Part shown: piece by piece, positions 1-9,388 of the stretch
How the letters are laid out: the number at the start of each line of letters is the position of its first letter
Position numbering within the stretch: position 1 is the first letter of the stretch
Assembly (NCBI GenBank): GCA_016786865.1
Contig: JAEUVE010000011.1
Span: forward strand, 62,001 to 126,000
Source of the DNA: Sediminibacterium sp.
GTDB taxonomy: Bacteria; Bacteroidota; Bacteroidia; Chitinophagales; Chitinophagaceae
Reading direction: 5' to 3'
Length of the DNA: 64,000 nucleotides
Translations under genes and position numbers: made by a program
Notes under the pieces: generated by a model
Seen by the model: only the letters and a program-made list of their open reading frames with translations
Told to the model about the DNA's origin: nothing
Databases searched by the model: none

Positions 1-238
1 GAGAAAGGATAGGGAACAAACGCTCCACACCTACTCCATCGGAGATTTTACGTACAGTGAAAGTAGCTGTAGCGCCATTTCCCTGTAATTTGATTACATC
101 TCCACGGAAGCTTTGGATACGCTCCTTACCACCCTCAACGATTTTATAGTTAACAGTGACGTTGTCACCTGCCTTAAACTTAGGATGCTCTTTGCCAGCT
201 GTTAACTGGGAATGTACAAACTGAACTGCTGCGTTCAT
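1..238 (-). CDS. rplS: 50S ribosomal protein L19 (3' end outside window)
   Basis: The reverse strand from the ATG at 238 encodes about 79 residues beginning [11 protein letters not shown] and containing [19 protein letters not shown] and [12 protein letters not shown], the characteristic N-terminal half of bacterial L19, which sits at the 30S-50S interface. The gene runs off the left edge, so its C-terminal third is missing. A good promoter lies just upstream at 261-291. L19 is usually the last gene of an rpsP-rimM-trmD-rplS operon; here it stands alone, with trmD and rpsP-rimM tens of kilobases away. Confidence 0.96.
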   Translation of the reverse strand, partial: MNAAVQFVHSQLTAGKEHPKFKAGDNVTVNYKIVEGGKERIQSFRGDVIKLQGNGATATFTVRKISDGVGVERLFPILS

Positions 239-260
239 AACTTTTAATTTTTGCGGACGG

Positions 261-291
261 CAAAGGTAGTGAAAAAATCAGAATTCCGAAA
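261..291 (-). promoter_or_regulatory. rplS promoter, TTTC-N19-TACCTTTG
   Basis: On the minus strand the -7 element TACCTTTG (261-268) matches the Bacteroidota consensus TAnnTTTG exactly. TTTC (288-291) lies 19 nt upstream, at the right distance for the -33 element. The predicted transcript start is about 20 nt before the rplS ATG. The assignment rests on motif and spacing only. Confidence 0.7.
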
Positions 292-307
292 CCTATTCTG
301 TATTTTT

Positions 308-1873
308 TTACCTGGCAACGTTTACAGCCCTCTTTTCTCTGATTACGGTTACTTTAATCTGACCTGGATAGGTCATTTCTGTCTGGATCTTCTGGGCAAT
401 TTCGAAGCTCAGCTTATCGCTGTCTACATCAGTTACCTTATCGGCCTCTACAATCACACGTAACTCACGTCCAGCCTGAATTGCATAGGCTTTTTCCACC
501 CCCTGATAAGCCAGGGCCAGGTTCTCCAGATCCTTGATCCTTTGCAGGTATTGCTGCATGATTTCCCTTCTGGCTCCGGGTCTGGCGCCACTGATGGCAT
601 CGCAGGCCTGGATGATCGGAGAAATCACATAAAGCATCTCCATTTCGTCGTGGTGGGCGCCGATGGCATTCACCACAGCCGGGTTTTCCCCGTACTTCTC
701 GGCCAGTTTGGCCCCTAAAAGGGCGTGGCTGAGTTCGGTTTCCTCGTCTGGAACCTTGCCAATATCGTGTAAGAGACCGGCTCTTTTAGCCAGTTTGGGG
801 TTCATGCCCAGTTCAGCGGCCATGATTCCACAGAGATTAGCGGTTTCGCGGCTGTGCATCAGCAGGTTCTGACCGTAGGAAGACCTGAAGCGCATTTTAC
901 CCACGATCCGGATCAGTTCCTTGTGCAGGCCATGGATACCCATTTCAATAACGGTTCTTTCCCCGATTTCCATTACCTGCTCTTCCAACTGGCGGCGGGT
1001 TTTTTCTACCACTTCCTCAATACGGGCAGGGTGGATACGACCGTCTGCCACCAGGCGCTGTAAGCTCAAGCGGGCAATTTCCCTTCTCAGCGGGTCAAAA
1101 GAAGACAGGATAATGGCTTCCGGCGTATCGTCTACAATCAGGTCTACACCTGTTGCAGCCTCGATGGCGCGGATATTACGGCCTTCACGACCAATGATCT
1201 GACCTTTGATTTCGTCTGTTTCCAGGTTAAATACGGTAACGGTATTTTCAATAGTCTGCTCTGCAGCGGTACGCTGGATAGACTGAATAACAATTTTACG
1301 GGCTTCCTTATTGGCTTTTTGCTTGGCTTCTTCAATGATCTCCTGCTGTAAGGCCAGGGCCTGGGAATGCGCTTCCTGTTTCAGGCTTTCGATCAGTTGG
1401 CTCTTGGCCTCTTCCGCACTCAGACCTGCAATTTTTTCCAGTCTGCGGATATGTTCTTCCTGGTGTTTTTCCAGTTCGGTACGTTTGTGGTTAACCAGCT
1501 CAATCTGACGGTTCAGGTTCTCTTTAATAGCCTCATTTTCCTTCACCTGCTTTTCAATCGCAGCTTCTTTTTGATTGATGGAAATCTCTTTCTGCTTGAT
1601 CCTGTTCTCTATATCGCCGATTTTGCGATTTTTTTCGAGAATTTCCTTATCGTGTTCTGCTTTGAGCTGAACAAAACGCTCCTTAGCCTCTAACTGTTTC
1701 TCTTTTTTAACGGTTTCGGCCCTGAGTTCTGCTTCTTTGAGGATGTTTTGCGCTTGATTTTCAGCGTCTTCAATCTGTTTTTTGGTGTTTTTAGCGAAAA
1801 TAAATCTACCCGCTACTACACCTGCAATCAGTGAAATTGCACCAATTAGTATTGAAATTATTGCTTGATCCAT
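308..1873 (-). CDS. rny: Ribonuclease Y
   Basis: A 521-aa membrane-anchored endoribonuclease that starts mRNA decay. Residues 5-25 form an N-terminal transmembrane helix. They are followed by a long Glu/Lys/Gln-rich coiled coil to about residue 190, a KH RNA-binding domain containing [13 protein letters not shown], and an HD phosphohydrolase domain with the metal motif [11 protein letters not shown] and a downstream GAHHDE. Length and domain order match the family. The gene has its own promoter (1965-1995) downstream of zapA and ends 69 bp before rplS. Confidence 0.97.
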   Translation of the reverse strand: MDQAIISILIGAISLIAGVVAGRFIFAKNTKKQIEDAENQAQNILKEAELRAETVKKEKQLEAKERFVQLKAEHDKEILEKNRKIGDIENRIKQKEISINQKEAAIEKQVKENEAIKENLNRQIELVNHKRTELEKHQEEHIRRLEKIAGLSAEEAKSQLIESLKQEAHSQALALQQEIIEEAKQKANKEARKIVIQSIQRTAAEQTIENTVTVFNLETDEIKGQIIGREGRNIRAIEAATGVDLIVDDTPEAIILSSFDPLRREIARLSLQRLVADGRIHPARIEEVVEKTRRQLEEQVMEIGERTVIEMGIHGLHKELIRIVGKMRFRSSYGQNLLMHSRETANLCGIMAAELGMNPKLAKRAGLLHDIGKVPDEETELSHALLGAKLAEKYGENPAVVNAIGAHHDEMEMLYVISPIIQACDAISGARPGARREIMQQYLQRIKDLENLALAYQGVEKAYAIQAGRELRVIVEADKVTDVDSDKLSFEIAQKIQTEMTYPGQIKVTVIREKRAVNVAR

Positions 1874-2075
1874 GTTGTTGGCAAGGGTTTAAAAAGTTCA
1901 AAATCCTATTTATCCTATCACATCTCATCTTCTGATAATAAATGATAATAAATGGTGATATCCACGAAGATAATTAATCTGCGGGAAGATTGAAAGATGA
2001 ACTTTGGTGGGCCAACAGTTGTATTAAATAAAAGTCATATGTAGATTGCCCGGATTAGCCGGAAGCGCTGAAGGA
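1874..2075. other. Intergenic gap zapA-rny with rny leader
   Basis: These 202 bp separate zapA from rny. They hold the rny promoter (1965-1995 on the minus strand) and a short tandem repeat of GATAATAAAT around 1934-1954 in the rny leader. In several phyla the 6S RNA gene lies next to zapA. I looked for a long bulged hairpin on the minus strand here and did not find a convincing one, so no RNA gene is called. Confidence 0.4.
1965..1995 (-). promoter_or_regulatory. rny promoter, TTTC-N19-TATCTTCG
   Basis: On the minus strand TATCTTCG (1965-1972) fits TAnnTTYG and TTTC (1992-1995) lies 19 nt upstream. This is the same architecture as the rplS promoter. It implies a leader of about 85 nt on rny mRNA. 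Confidence 0.6.
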
Positions 2076-2375
2076 TTATTGTGGATTTTCGGCCAGAACC
2101 TTGTCGATCATTTTACTCAGTTCGGAGAGTTTTTGTACCGTATCGTTCCATTGAACCGGCTTTGAACCTGCTTCTTTTTGTTCGGTAACAAACCAGATCA
2201 GTACCATAGCTATATAATCCTGCATGTCTTTTCCGGCAAACTGTGTTTTAAACTCAGCAACTTTGTCGTTGATCAGAGCGGCAGATTTACGTACCATCTC
2301 CTCATCGGCCGGTTCAATTTTCAACCGGTAGCTCCGGTCGGCAATCACAATATTTACGGGGATCAGTTCGTGCAT
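2076..2375 (-). CDS. zapA: Cell division protein ZapA
   Basis: A protein of about 99 aa that begins MHELIPVNIVIADRSYRLK and continues with a helical coiled-coil tail. This is the ZapA fold: an N-terminal beta/alpha domain plus a dimerising helix that bundles FtsZ protofilaments at the division site. An in-frame ATG at 2387 would add four residues and overlap the upstream gene. I prefer 2375 because family members start directly at the ELIPVNI strand. It is downstream of pheT and a small coiled-coil gene in the same direction, probably one transcript. Confidence 0.88.
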   Translation of the reverse strand: MHELIPVNIVIADRSYRLKIEPADEEMVRKSAALINDKVAEFKTQFAGKDMQDYIAMVLIWFVTEQKEAGSKPVQWNDTVQKLSELSKMIDKVLAENPQ

Positions 2376-2379
2376 AGTA

Positions 2380-2667
2380 TCAGGCATGCAGCAATGCCAG
2401 GCATTTGTCTATTTCTTTGAGATAAGTGTCTATTTTTTTCTGCAACCGGGCTTTTTCGGCTTCATCGCGGTGTCCGCCGGTTAGCTGAACGGCGGCAACT
2501 TTCTGTTCCAGTTGCGCCAGCTGATCGGCTTTTTTCTGCTGTTCGGATTGCAACACAGCAATATCCTTCTGCAAACGGCTGTTCTCCTTCTGCAGCTGCC
2601 GGTATTCTCTGATCAGCAGCTGCAGTTTTTCCTGCAGGAGGTCCATATTGGTGTTGAGGTCGATCAT
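2380..2667 (-). CDS. Small coiled-coil protein between pheT and zapA
   Basis: A 95-aa, almost entirely helical protein with heptad-like Leu/Gln/Lys/Glu repeats (residues about 8-60), no signal peptide and no catalytic motif. Its ATG overlaps the pheT stop by one base (TAATG), and zapA follows after 4 bp, so translation is probably coupled. By size, coiled-coil character and adjacency to zapA it may be a ZapB-like division accessory protein. That is inference from context; no sequence signature proves it. An internal ATG at codon 8 is an alternative start. Confidence 0.75.
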   Translation of the reverse strand: MIDLNTNMDLLQEKLQLLIREYRQLQKENSRLQKDIAVLQSEQQKKADQLAQLEQKVAAVQLTGGHRDEAEKARLQKKIDTYLKEIDKCLALLHA

Positions 2668-5081
2668 TATTTTCTGATTTCAGCTTGTACTTCTTTTTCG
2701 AAACTCTGGATCAGTTTACCCATCATGCCATCGATTTCCTTATCGGTTAAGGTTTTGCTGTCGTCGGAGAAAGTGAAGCTGATGGCCATGGACTTTTTGT
2801 CCTTGCCCAGTTTTTCACTTTCAAAAATATCAAACAGTTGCACCTGCTGTAGCTTAGGCAATTTAACGGATTGAACCGACTTTTCAATGGCTGCATAGGT
2901 AACCGATTTATTCACCACCAGGGCAAGGTCCCTTTGTACTGCAGGAAACTTATTGACTTCTTTGTATACAATCTTCTTTTTCTGAACTGCCTTCAGCAGC
3001 TGGCTGAACGGAAGTTCCAGCATAAACACCGGCTGTTTCAGGTCAAATGCCTGTAATTTTTCGGCGCTTACCGTAACCAGGGAACCGAGGAGATGTTTAT
3101 CTGCAAATACCGCAATGGTGCCGGATTGGTCTGCCTGTTCTTCAAAGTGGATATTATTCAGTCCGCACCAGTGCAGCAGGGAGCTGGCCAGTCCTTTCAG
3201 GTAAAAGAAATCCATTGCGGTGGCCTTGGTTCTCCATCCCTCTTCGTGGTTGTTGCCGGTTACAAAGAGGCAGAAATATTCCTGCTCTTCAAATGCCTCT
3301 GCTTTGGTCCGGTAGGTTTTGCCAAATTCGAACAGTTGCAGGTTGTTGTTTTTTCTGTTCAGGTTGTAGGCAATGGTTTCCAGCCCGCTTTCCAGCATCG
3401 AAGGCCTCAGCACATCCAATTCGGCGCTGAGGTTGTTCATCATCTTCACGGTAGCGTTGAGTGTGGCTTCGTTGAAGTATTTGCTGTTGGTAATGGAATT
3501 GGTAACGATCTCTGTAAATCCCTTGCCCACCAGGAATCCGGCAATTTTCTCACGCAGATTTTCTTTGATGCCGATCTTTTCCACGGCCGGGCTGATGGTA
3601 ATGGTTGTGGGGATTTCTACATTGTCCAGTCCGTCGATGCGTAGAATTTCCTCCACAATATCGGCCGGGATACTGATGTCGGGCTTGCTGTAAGGCACTT
3701 CCACCATCAGTTCATCGAGTCCTTCCTTTACTATATCAAAGCCCAGTGCTGTCAATATTCTTTTCACCTTATCGGGATGATAATTTTTACCACTGAGTTT
3801 TTTGAGGTAATGGTATTTGATGGCAACGGTAGTTCTGGGTTTGGGATCGGGGTAGAGATCGATCAGATCGCTGCTGATTTCTCCGCCAGCAACCTCTTTA
3901 ATCAGCAGGGCTGCACGTTTCAGCACATTCACCGTATTGGAAATATCAATTCCTTTTTCGAATCGGGTAGCAGCATCGGTTCTTAAACCGTGACGCAGGG
4001 AGGTTAAACGTGTTCTGATGGAATCAAAGCAGGCACTTTCCAGGAAGATAGCAGTAGTACTTTCGCTGACGCCGCTTTTTGCTCCGCCAAATACTCCGGC
4101 AATACACATGCCCTCGCTGGCATTACAGATCATCAGATCATCCTGGTGCAGTTTTCTTTCCTTACCGTCTAGTGTAACAAACGAAGTATCGGCCGGAAGG
4201 TTTTTTACGATGATTTTATTGCCTGTTATAGCCGCCATATCGAATGCATGCAATGGCTGGCCGGTTTCGTGCAGAATAAAATTGGTAATGTCTACAATGT
4301 TGTTGATACTGCGCTGACCGATAGCCGTGAGCTTGTTTACCAGCCATTCCGGAGAAGGCTGAACCGTAACGCCGGTGATGGTTACACCTGCATAACGCGG
4401 ACAGGCAGTGGTATTTTCAACCACCACTTCAACCGGGGTATTTTTGTTATCAGTTTTAAAACTGTTGTTGAACGGAGATTTTACCCTTGCCTCCCCCTGA
4501 TGATGGGTGAGATAAGCGCACACATCTCTTGCTACACCCATATGGCTCATGGCATCCATCCTGTTCGGGGTAAGACCAATCTCATAAATCCAGTCTGAAT
4601 AAGGGTTGAAGTATTCGGCAGCAGGAGTACCTGCTACAGCAGTATCCGGCAAAACAATAATCCCGGCATGACTTCCACCGATGCCGATTTCATCTTCTGC
4701 ACAAATCATACCCTGGCTTTCTTCTCCCCGGATCTTGGCCAGTTTCATGGTCAGAGGCTCACCGTTCAATGGGTAAATGGTGGTCCCAACAGGGGCTACC
4801 ACTACTTTCTGACCCTTGGCTACATTAGGAGCTCCGCATACAATTTTCAGCGGTGATTCACCCCCGGTATTAACCAGGGTGAGCTTCAGTTTATCTGCAT
4901 TGGGGTGGGGATTGCATTCCAGCACCTCGCCAATCACCAATCCGGCCAATCCGCCTTTGATCTTCTCATATTGTTCGAGGCTTTCCACTTCCAGTCCGAT
5001 AGAGGTCAGGATTTTGGATAATTGGGTAGGGTCGATGGGTTCCGGTAAATATTCACATAACCAATTGTAACTAATTGTCAT
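2667..5081 (-). CDS. pheT: Phenylalanine--tRNA ligase beta subunit
   Basis: An 804-aa protein of the usual length for PheT, which with PheS charges tRNA-Phe. Visible parts are the N-terminal MTISYNWLCEYLPEP, the OB-fold tRNA-binding domain (VIGEVLECNPHPNADKL, about residues 49-65), the B3/B4 editing region, the B5 domain, the catalytic-like core and the C-terminal anticodon-binding (FDX-ACB) domain with FPAVQRDLALVV. pheS is not in the window. Transcription probably starts from a TATTTTTG box at 5106-5113 and continues into the coiled-coil gene and zapA. Confidence 0.98.
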   Translation of the reverse strand: MTISYNWLCEYLPEPIDPTQLSKILTSIGLEVESLEQYEKIKGGLAGLVIGEVLECNPHPNADKLKLTLVNTGGESPLKIVCGAPNVAKGQKVVVAPVGTTIYPLNGEPLTMKLAKIRGEESQGMICAEDEIGIGGSHAGIIVLPDTAVAGTPAAEYFNPYSDWIYEIGLTPNRMDAMSHMGVARDVCAYLTHHQGEARVKSPFNNSFKTDNKNTPVEVVVENTTACPRYAGVTITGVTVQPSPEWLVNKLTAIGQRSINNIVDITNFILHETGQPLHAFDMAAITGNKIIVKNLPADTSFVTLDGKERKLHQDDLMICNASEGMCIAGVFGGAKSGVSESTTAIFLESACFDSIRTRLTSLRHGLRTDAATRFEKGIDISNTVNVLKRAALLIKEVAGGEISSDLIDLYPDPKPRTTVAIKYHYLKKLSGKNYHPDKVKRILTALGFDIVKEGLDELMVEVPYSKPDISIPADIVEEILRIDGLDNVEIPTTITISPAVEKIGIKENLREKIAGFLVGKGFTEIVTNSITNSKYFNEATLNATVKMMNNLSAELDVLRPSMLESGLETIAYNLNRKNNNLQLFEFGKTYRTKAEAFEEQEYFCLFVTGNNHEEGWRTKATAMDFFYLKGLASSLLHWCGLNNIHFEEQADQSGTIAVFADKHLLGSLVTVSAEKLQAFDLKQPVFMLELPFSQLLKAVQKKKIVYKEVNKFPAVQRDLALVVNKSVTYAAIEKSVQSVKLPKLQQVQLFDIFESEKLGKDKKSMAISFTFSDDSKTLTDKEIDGMMGKLIQSFEKEVQAEIRK

Positions 5082-5105
5082 ACTTGCTGCTGCTTAATAA
5101 GTCAG

Positions 5106-5135
5106 CAAAAATAAGGTTTATCGACCATGGACTAA
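5106..5135 (-). promoter_or_regulatory. pheT promoter, TTAG-N18-TATTTTTG
   Basis: On the minus strand TATTTTTG (5106-5113) is an exact TAnnTTTG -7 element 24 nt before the pheT ATG. The -33 candidate TTAG (5132-5135) is degenerate. The -7 call is the stronger part. Confidence 0.5.
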
Positions 5136-5326
5136 TTAAGAAATTAACCTGAAATGAACCGCTGCTTCTGAAAATTTCTTTCTTCACACCGTTTTGTGAA
5201 TTTCCCGAAATAAAAGCGCAAAACTTTTGAATTTGGGGGATAAGCATAGTAAATTGTGTGGATAGGGGTGGTTTTGCTGTTAATAAGCGCTTAATTTCCT
5301 GTGGAATAATATTGATTGGTAAAAAA

Positions 5327-5358
5327 TTTCAACGGGCAGACAGTTCCGATTATATTCG
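5327..5358 (+). promoter_or_regulatory. dnaB promoter, TTTC-N20-TATATTCG
   Basis: TATATTCG (5351-5358) fits TAnnTTYG and TTTC (5327-5330) lies 20 nt upstream. The arrangement parallels the rplS and rny promoters. The predicted leader on dnaB is about 80 nt. Confidence 0.55.
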
Positions 5359-5442
5359 CTCCCCTTTGCCACTTCCGAAACAATTTGATAACAAAGAATT
5401 CACTCGGAAAAGTTGGATAACTGGTATTTCTAACCGATAAGT

Positions 5443-7026
5443 ATGAACAGACCAATGGATATTACAAGCTTAAATAAAGACCGGAAAAGGAGAAAACCTT
5501 CTATTGACCTGAGCACCATGGTGTACGGGAAGGTACCCCCGCAGGCCAAAGAACTGGAAGAAGCTATTTTAGGTGCGCTGATGCTGGAAAAAAGCGCTTT
5601 CGATACGGTATCGGAAATTATCAAGCCGGAGTGTTTTTATGTGGACGCACACCAGCATATTTTCAAAGCCATGCAATCGCTGCAGCAGAAAAGCGTGCCG
5701 ATTGATATTCTCACTGTTGTGGAGGAACTGAAGTCGCAGGAGTTGCTGGATGTGGTGGGTGGTCCTTATTTTGTTACCAAGCTTACGAATGCAGTGGTTT
5801 CCACTGCTAACATAGATGCGCACGCAAGAATTGTGTTGCAGAAATTCATTCAGCGCGAATTGATCCGCATCAGTGGGGAGATCATCGGAGATGCATACGA
5901 AGACAGTACCGATGTATTTGATTTGCTGGATGAGAGTGAAACCAAGATGTTCAACATCACCAACAACTACCTCAAAAAGAACTTTGAAGATATCGGCAAT
6001 GTATTGGTAGAAGCCATTACCCGAATAGATGAACTCAGAACAAAAACAGAAGAAATCTCTGGTGTGCCCAGCGGATTCGCTTCGCTGGATCGCGTAACCT
6101 ATGGCTGGCAGCCAACGGATCTGGTGATCCTTGCTGCACGTCCTGCCGTGGGTAAAACCGCGTTTGCGCTGAACCTGGCCCGTAATGCAGCATTGCATCC
6201 CACCAAGCCGGTGGGGGTTGGTTTCTTCTCCCTCGAAATGAGTGCCGCACAGCTGGTACAGCGTATTTTAAGTGCGGAGAGTGAAATCAAAATGGAAAAA
6301 ATCAGCCGGGGTAAACTGGAAGATTATGAATACCAACAGCTCCACAGTAAGGGAATTAAAAAATTAGAGAACGCTCCATTATACATCGATGACACTGCGG
6401 CACTGAATATTTTCGAGTTCAGGGCCAAGGCAAGAAGAATGGTGAACAAACACAAAGTGGGCATCATCATCATCGACTACCTGCAGCTGATGAGTGGAAG
6501 CAACGACAGGGGCGGGAATCGGGAGCAGGAGATCAGCAATATTTCCCGTAACCTCAAGGCCCTGGCCAAGGAGCTGAAAGTGCCCATCATTGCACTGAGC
6601 CAGTTGAGTCGTGCCGTAGAAACCCGTAAGGAAAGCAAGATGCCTCAGTTGAGCGACCTTCGTGAATCGGGTGCCATTGAACAGGATGCCGACATGGTAA
6701 TGTTTATATACCGTCCGGAATATTACGAGGTAATGAATAACGAAATGGGAGAGAGCACCAGTGGTGAAACCCATATCCGGATAGCCAAGCATAGAAATGG
6801 TTCTCTGGAAACCATCAAGCTCAGGGCCAAGCTGGAAATACAGAAATTTGAAGAATGGGAAAGCGATGGTGGTCCGGGCGGAAGCTGGAAGCCCATTACG
6901 CCAAACCTTCCTGTATCCGGTGGAAGCATGGGAGAAGGTGGCGCAGCGCTTTATATTCAGAAAGGCAGCAGGATGAACAGTGGTAGTGATTTTGATGAAG
7001 GGCTGGATCAGGACGCACCTTTTTAA
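5443..7026 (+). CDS. dnaB: Replicative DNA helicase DnaB
   Basis: A 527-aa hexameric helicase that unwinds DNA at the replication fork. The N-terminal DnaB domain starts around residue 25 with PPQAKELEEAILGALML. The RecA-like core carries Walker A ARPAVGKTAFALN (about residue 233), Walker B VGIIIIDYLQLMSG, the LSQLSRAVETR motif and DLRESGAIEQDADMV. No intein interrupts the motifs. The C-terminus is a Gly/Ser-rich tail ending DQDAPF. rsmE starts 16 bp downstream on the same strand. Confidence 0.98.
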   Translation: MNRPMDITSLNKDRKRRKPSIDLSTMVYGKVPPQAKELEEAILGALMLEKSAFDTVSEIIKPECFYVDAHQHIFKAMQSLQQKSVPIDILTVVEELKSQELLDVVGGPYFVTKLTNAVVSTANIDAHARIVLQKFIQRELIRISGEIIGDAYEDSTDVFDLLDESETKMFNITNNYLKKNFEDIGNVLVEAITRIDELRTKTEEISGVPSGFASLDRVTYGWQPTDLVILAARPAVGKTAFALNLARNAALHPTKPVGVGFFSLEMSAAQLVQRILSAESEIKMEKISRGKLEDYEYQQLHSKGIKKLENAPLYIDDTAALNIFEFRAKARRMVNKHKVGIIIIDYLQLMSGSNDRGGNREQEISNISRNLKALAKELKVPIIALSQLSRAVETRKESKMPQLSDLRESGAIEQDADMVMFIYRPEYYEVMNNEMGESTSGETHIRIAKHRNGSLETIKLRAKLEIQKFEEWESDGGPGGSWKPITPNLPVSGGSMGEGGAALYIQKGSRMNSGSDFDEGLDQDAPF

Positions 7027-7042
7027 CGGCTATAGACATTGT

Positions 7043-7744
7043 ATGGATATCCCTTATTTCTTTGAAGCCGACCTGCCTGTAAACCCGGTACATTTTACGC
7101 TTTCTCCGGAAACCAGTAAGCATTGTGTACAGGTGCTGCGGATGCAGCCGGGAGAACCTATTGTATTGACCAATGGAGCCGGACTAAAATATGATGCGGT
7201 TATCCGCACTGCAGACAAAAAGCAGACGGTTGTGACCCTTTCCAGTCCTGTTTTTTTACCACGTCCGGAGCCGGTTACTACCATTGCTATTTCGTTTGTT
7301 AAGAATCCTTCCCGTATGGAATGGTTTCTCGAAAAAGCTGCTGAAACCGGTATTTCGGCAGTGTATCCGATCATTGCATCCCGAACGGAACGCACTCATT
7401 TTAAGGCAGAACGCTGGGAAAACATCATTGTGTCTGCCATGTTGCAAAGCAGGCAGGTATGGAAAATGCAGCTGCATCAGCCGGTTGAACTGGATTGGCT
7501 GATCCGGCAAAAGACTACCGGGCTTTCCCTGATTGCACATTGCAGCAACGGAGTTAAGCAAAACATTCAGTCGTTGGATCTTCCTAAGGAGCGGCTGATC
7601 CTGATCGGTCCCGAAGGAGACTTTACACCCGAAGAAATTGATGCGGCCCTGCACTTTGGATTCCAGCCCGTAACACTAGGCAATACAAGGCTCAGAACAG
7701 AAACTGCAGGACTGGCTGCGGCCGTTCTGTTGCAAAATCTTTAA
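7043..7744 (+). CDS. rsmE: 16S rRNA (uracil(1498)-N(3))-methyltransferase RsmE
   Basis: A 233-aa SPOUT-family methyltransferase that modifies U1498 of 16S rRNA with S-adenosylmethionine. The N-terminal PUA-like domain contains HCVQVLRMQPGEPIVL. The C-terminal trefoil-knot region contains LIGPEGDFTPEEI and LGNTRLRTETAGLAA, the family's cofactor-binding signatures. An upstream in-frame start at 6980 would lie inside dnaB. The ATG at 7043 gives the normal family N-terminus (MDIPYFFEADL). Confidence 0.95.
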   Translation: MDIPYFFEADLPVNPVHFTLSPETSKHCVQVLRMQPGEPIVLTNGAGLKYDAVIRTADKKQTVVTLSSPVFLPRPEPVTTIAISFVKNPSRMEWFLEKAAETGISAVYPIIASRTERTHFKAERWENIIVSAMLQSRQVWKMQLHQPVELDWLIRQKTTGLSLIAHCSNGVKQNIQSLDLPKERLILIGPEGDFTPEEIDAALHFGFQPVTLGNTRLRTETAGLAAAVLLQNL

Positions 7745-7760
7745 TCGGATAAAGAACCTG

Positions 7761-7768
7761 TAATTTTG
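7761..7768 (+). promoter_or_regulatory. -7 element TAATTTTG before the L,D-transpeptidase
   Basis: This is a perfect TAnnTTTG box ending only 4 nt before the ATG at 7773. Transcription would therefore begin at or next to the start codon (leaderless). A weak TTTA lies 17 nt upstream. Confidence 0.5.
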
Positions 7769-7772
7769 TGGT

Positions 7773-9377
7773 ATGCTCAGAAAGTTCCTTATAGCCCCTG
7801 CCTGCATAACCGTATTGTTCTATACCTGTGCCTGTGCAGATAGTCCGATGCCTTCCGTACAACGCGATACGACCATCACGGCTATTACGGCTTTTAATGA
7901 ATTGTTCATAGACAGCACTTACCTGGATAGTTTCCTCTTGTTGCAACATCCGTATAAAAGCTATAACAAACAATACAGGGATTTCTATGCCTCAAGGAAT
8001 TATGAATTTGCCTGGTTCGATTCTTCTGGTCTGGCAGAACAGGCGCATAATTTTTATAACCTGCAAAACAACTACATCGCTACATCGGGAGATAGTTCGC
8101 TTTACAGCGATCCCCTGCATCAGTTGTACGACAGCATCAATGCTCAACCGGTCATTCCGGGTTTGATGAAACAGCAGGTACTGCAACTGGAGATGATGCT
8201 GACCGGTCAGTTTTTCCGTTATGCAGCACAGCTGTACAAGGGTGCAGATATCAATCCGGCAGAGCTGGGCTGGTACATTCCCCGAAAAAAAATTGATCTG
8301 ACGGCACTGCTCGATTCGGTAATCCAAAACGGAAAGGATGATCCGGATCATTATGTACATATCAATCGTTTGTACAAATCGCTGGAAGCGGAGCTTGCCC
8401 GCTATATTGAACTGGAAAAGAAAGAAGTAAAAGAGCTGATTCCCCGATTGAAGAAACCTGTAAAAAAAGGAGATAGCTCCGTGGTGGTTCCCCTGGTGAA
8501 AAACAGATTGGCTTTATTACAGGGCGATCTGTTTGCGAATAACAGCAACCGGTATGATGCAGATCTGGAAGAGGCTGTGAAAACCTACCAGCGTCGCAAT
8601 GGCCTTTTGGAAGATGGCATCATTAGCAATGGTGTGATAGACGAACTGAATGTACCGCTGAAGAAAAGGGTGCAGCAGATTCTTGTGAACATGGAACGTG
8701 CCAGATGGCTGCCCGTGCAATCCGGTTCTAATTTTGTGATGGTGAATATTCCTGAGTTCAAACTGCATGTGCTGAATAAAAGCCGGCAGGAGCTGGAAAT
8801 GAAAGTGATTGTTGGATCTGCCCTTCATAATACCGTTATTTTTACTGCACAACTTCAATACATTGTGTTCAGTCCATATTGGAATGTTCCGCCCAGTATT
8901 ACCCGAAACGAGATATTGCCAGCCATCAGAAGAAACAGCAATTACCTGAGTAGAAACCATATGGAAGTTACGGGGTATGTGAATGGTCTTCCGGAAATTC
9001 GGCAGAAGCCGGGAGAACATAATTCACTTGGTCTGGTGAAATTCCTGTTCCCGAATAACTACAATATTTACCTGCACGATACGCCGGGTAAGCACCTGTT
9101 TAATGAGGCCGGGAGGGGATTCAGTCATGGCTGTATCCGCATAGAGGAACCCAAAAAATTTGCGGAGTACCTGTTACGGGATGAGCCGGAATATACCAGT
9201 GAAGTGATCGACAGCCTGATGCACCTGGGTAAGGAAAAATGGGTGGTGCTGAAAAAAACACTGCCCGTGTTTTTGGTTTATTTTACAGCCTGGGTAGATC
9301 AGGAAGGGGTATTGAATTTCAGGAAAGACATTTATGGTCACGACGAAAAGATGAAGAAAAAACTGTTCAATAATTAA
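7773..9377 (+). CDS. L,D-transpeptidase (YcbB/LdtD-type)
   Basis: A 534-aa exported enzyme predicted to form 3-3 cross-links in peptidoglycan. An N-terminal hydrophobic signal covers residues 5-22 and has Cys residues (TCAC) that may form a lipobox, though not a canonical one. It is followed by a scaffold region, a peptidoglycan-binding domain (about 250-300, VKTYQRRNGLLEDGIISN) and a YkuD catalytic domain with the SHGCIRIEEP motif, whose Cys454 is the predicted nucleophile. Length and order match the large YcbB class rather than short Erf/YkuD enzymes. Confidence 0.9.
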   Translation: MLRKFLIAPACITVLFYTCACADSPMPSVQRDTTITAITAFNELFIDSTYLDSFLLLQHPYKSYNKQYRDFYASRNYEFAWFDSSGLAEQAHNFYNLQNNYIATSGDSSLYSDPLHQLYDSINAQPVIPGLMKQQVLQLEMMLTGQFFRYAAQLYKGADINPAELGWYIPRKKIDLTALLDSVIQNGKDDPDHYVHINRLYKSLEAELARYIELEKKEVKELIPRLKKPVKKGDSSVVVPLVKNRLALLQGDLFANNSNRYDADLEEAVKTYQRRNGLLEDGIISNGVIDELNVPLKKRVQQILVNMERARWLPVQSGSNFVMVNIPEFKLHVLNKSRQELEMKVIVGSALHNTVIFTAQLQYIVFSPYWNVPPSITRNEILPAIRRNSNYLSRNHMEVTGYVNGLPEIRQKPGEHNSLGLVKFLFPNNYNIYLHDTPGKHLFNEAGRGFSHGCIRIEEPKKFAEYLLRDEPEYTSEVIDSLMHLGKEKWVVLKKTLPVFLVYFTAWVDQEGVLNFRKDIYGHDEKMKKKLFNN

Positions 9378-9388
9378 ACAGGTTAAGG

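Larger units (their letters stand above)
5082..5442. other. Divergent promoter region pheT/dnaB
   Basis: This 361-bp gap is the only one above 300 bp in the window. It holds the pheT promoter on the minus strand (5106-5135) and a dnaB promoter on the plus strand (5327-5358). The middle, about 5140-5320, is AT-rich with no ORF, no strong hairpin and no tRNA-like sequence. One near-match to a DnaA box (TGTGGATAG, 5257-5265) occurs singly and is not taken as an origin. Confidence 0.6.

Noticed and set aside
251..463. 70-codon plus-strand ORF over the rplS promoter
   Set aside because: It runs antisense through the rny 3' end and the rplS promoter and has no coding features.
5257..5265. Possible DnaA box / replication origin upstream of dnaB
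   Set aside because: Only one 8-of-9 match (TGTGGATAG) was seen. An origin would need a cluster of boxes and an AT-rich unwinding element, and dnaA/dnaN are not nearby.
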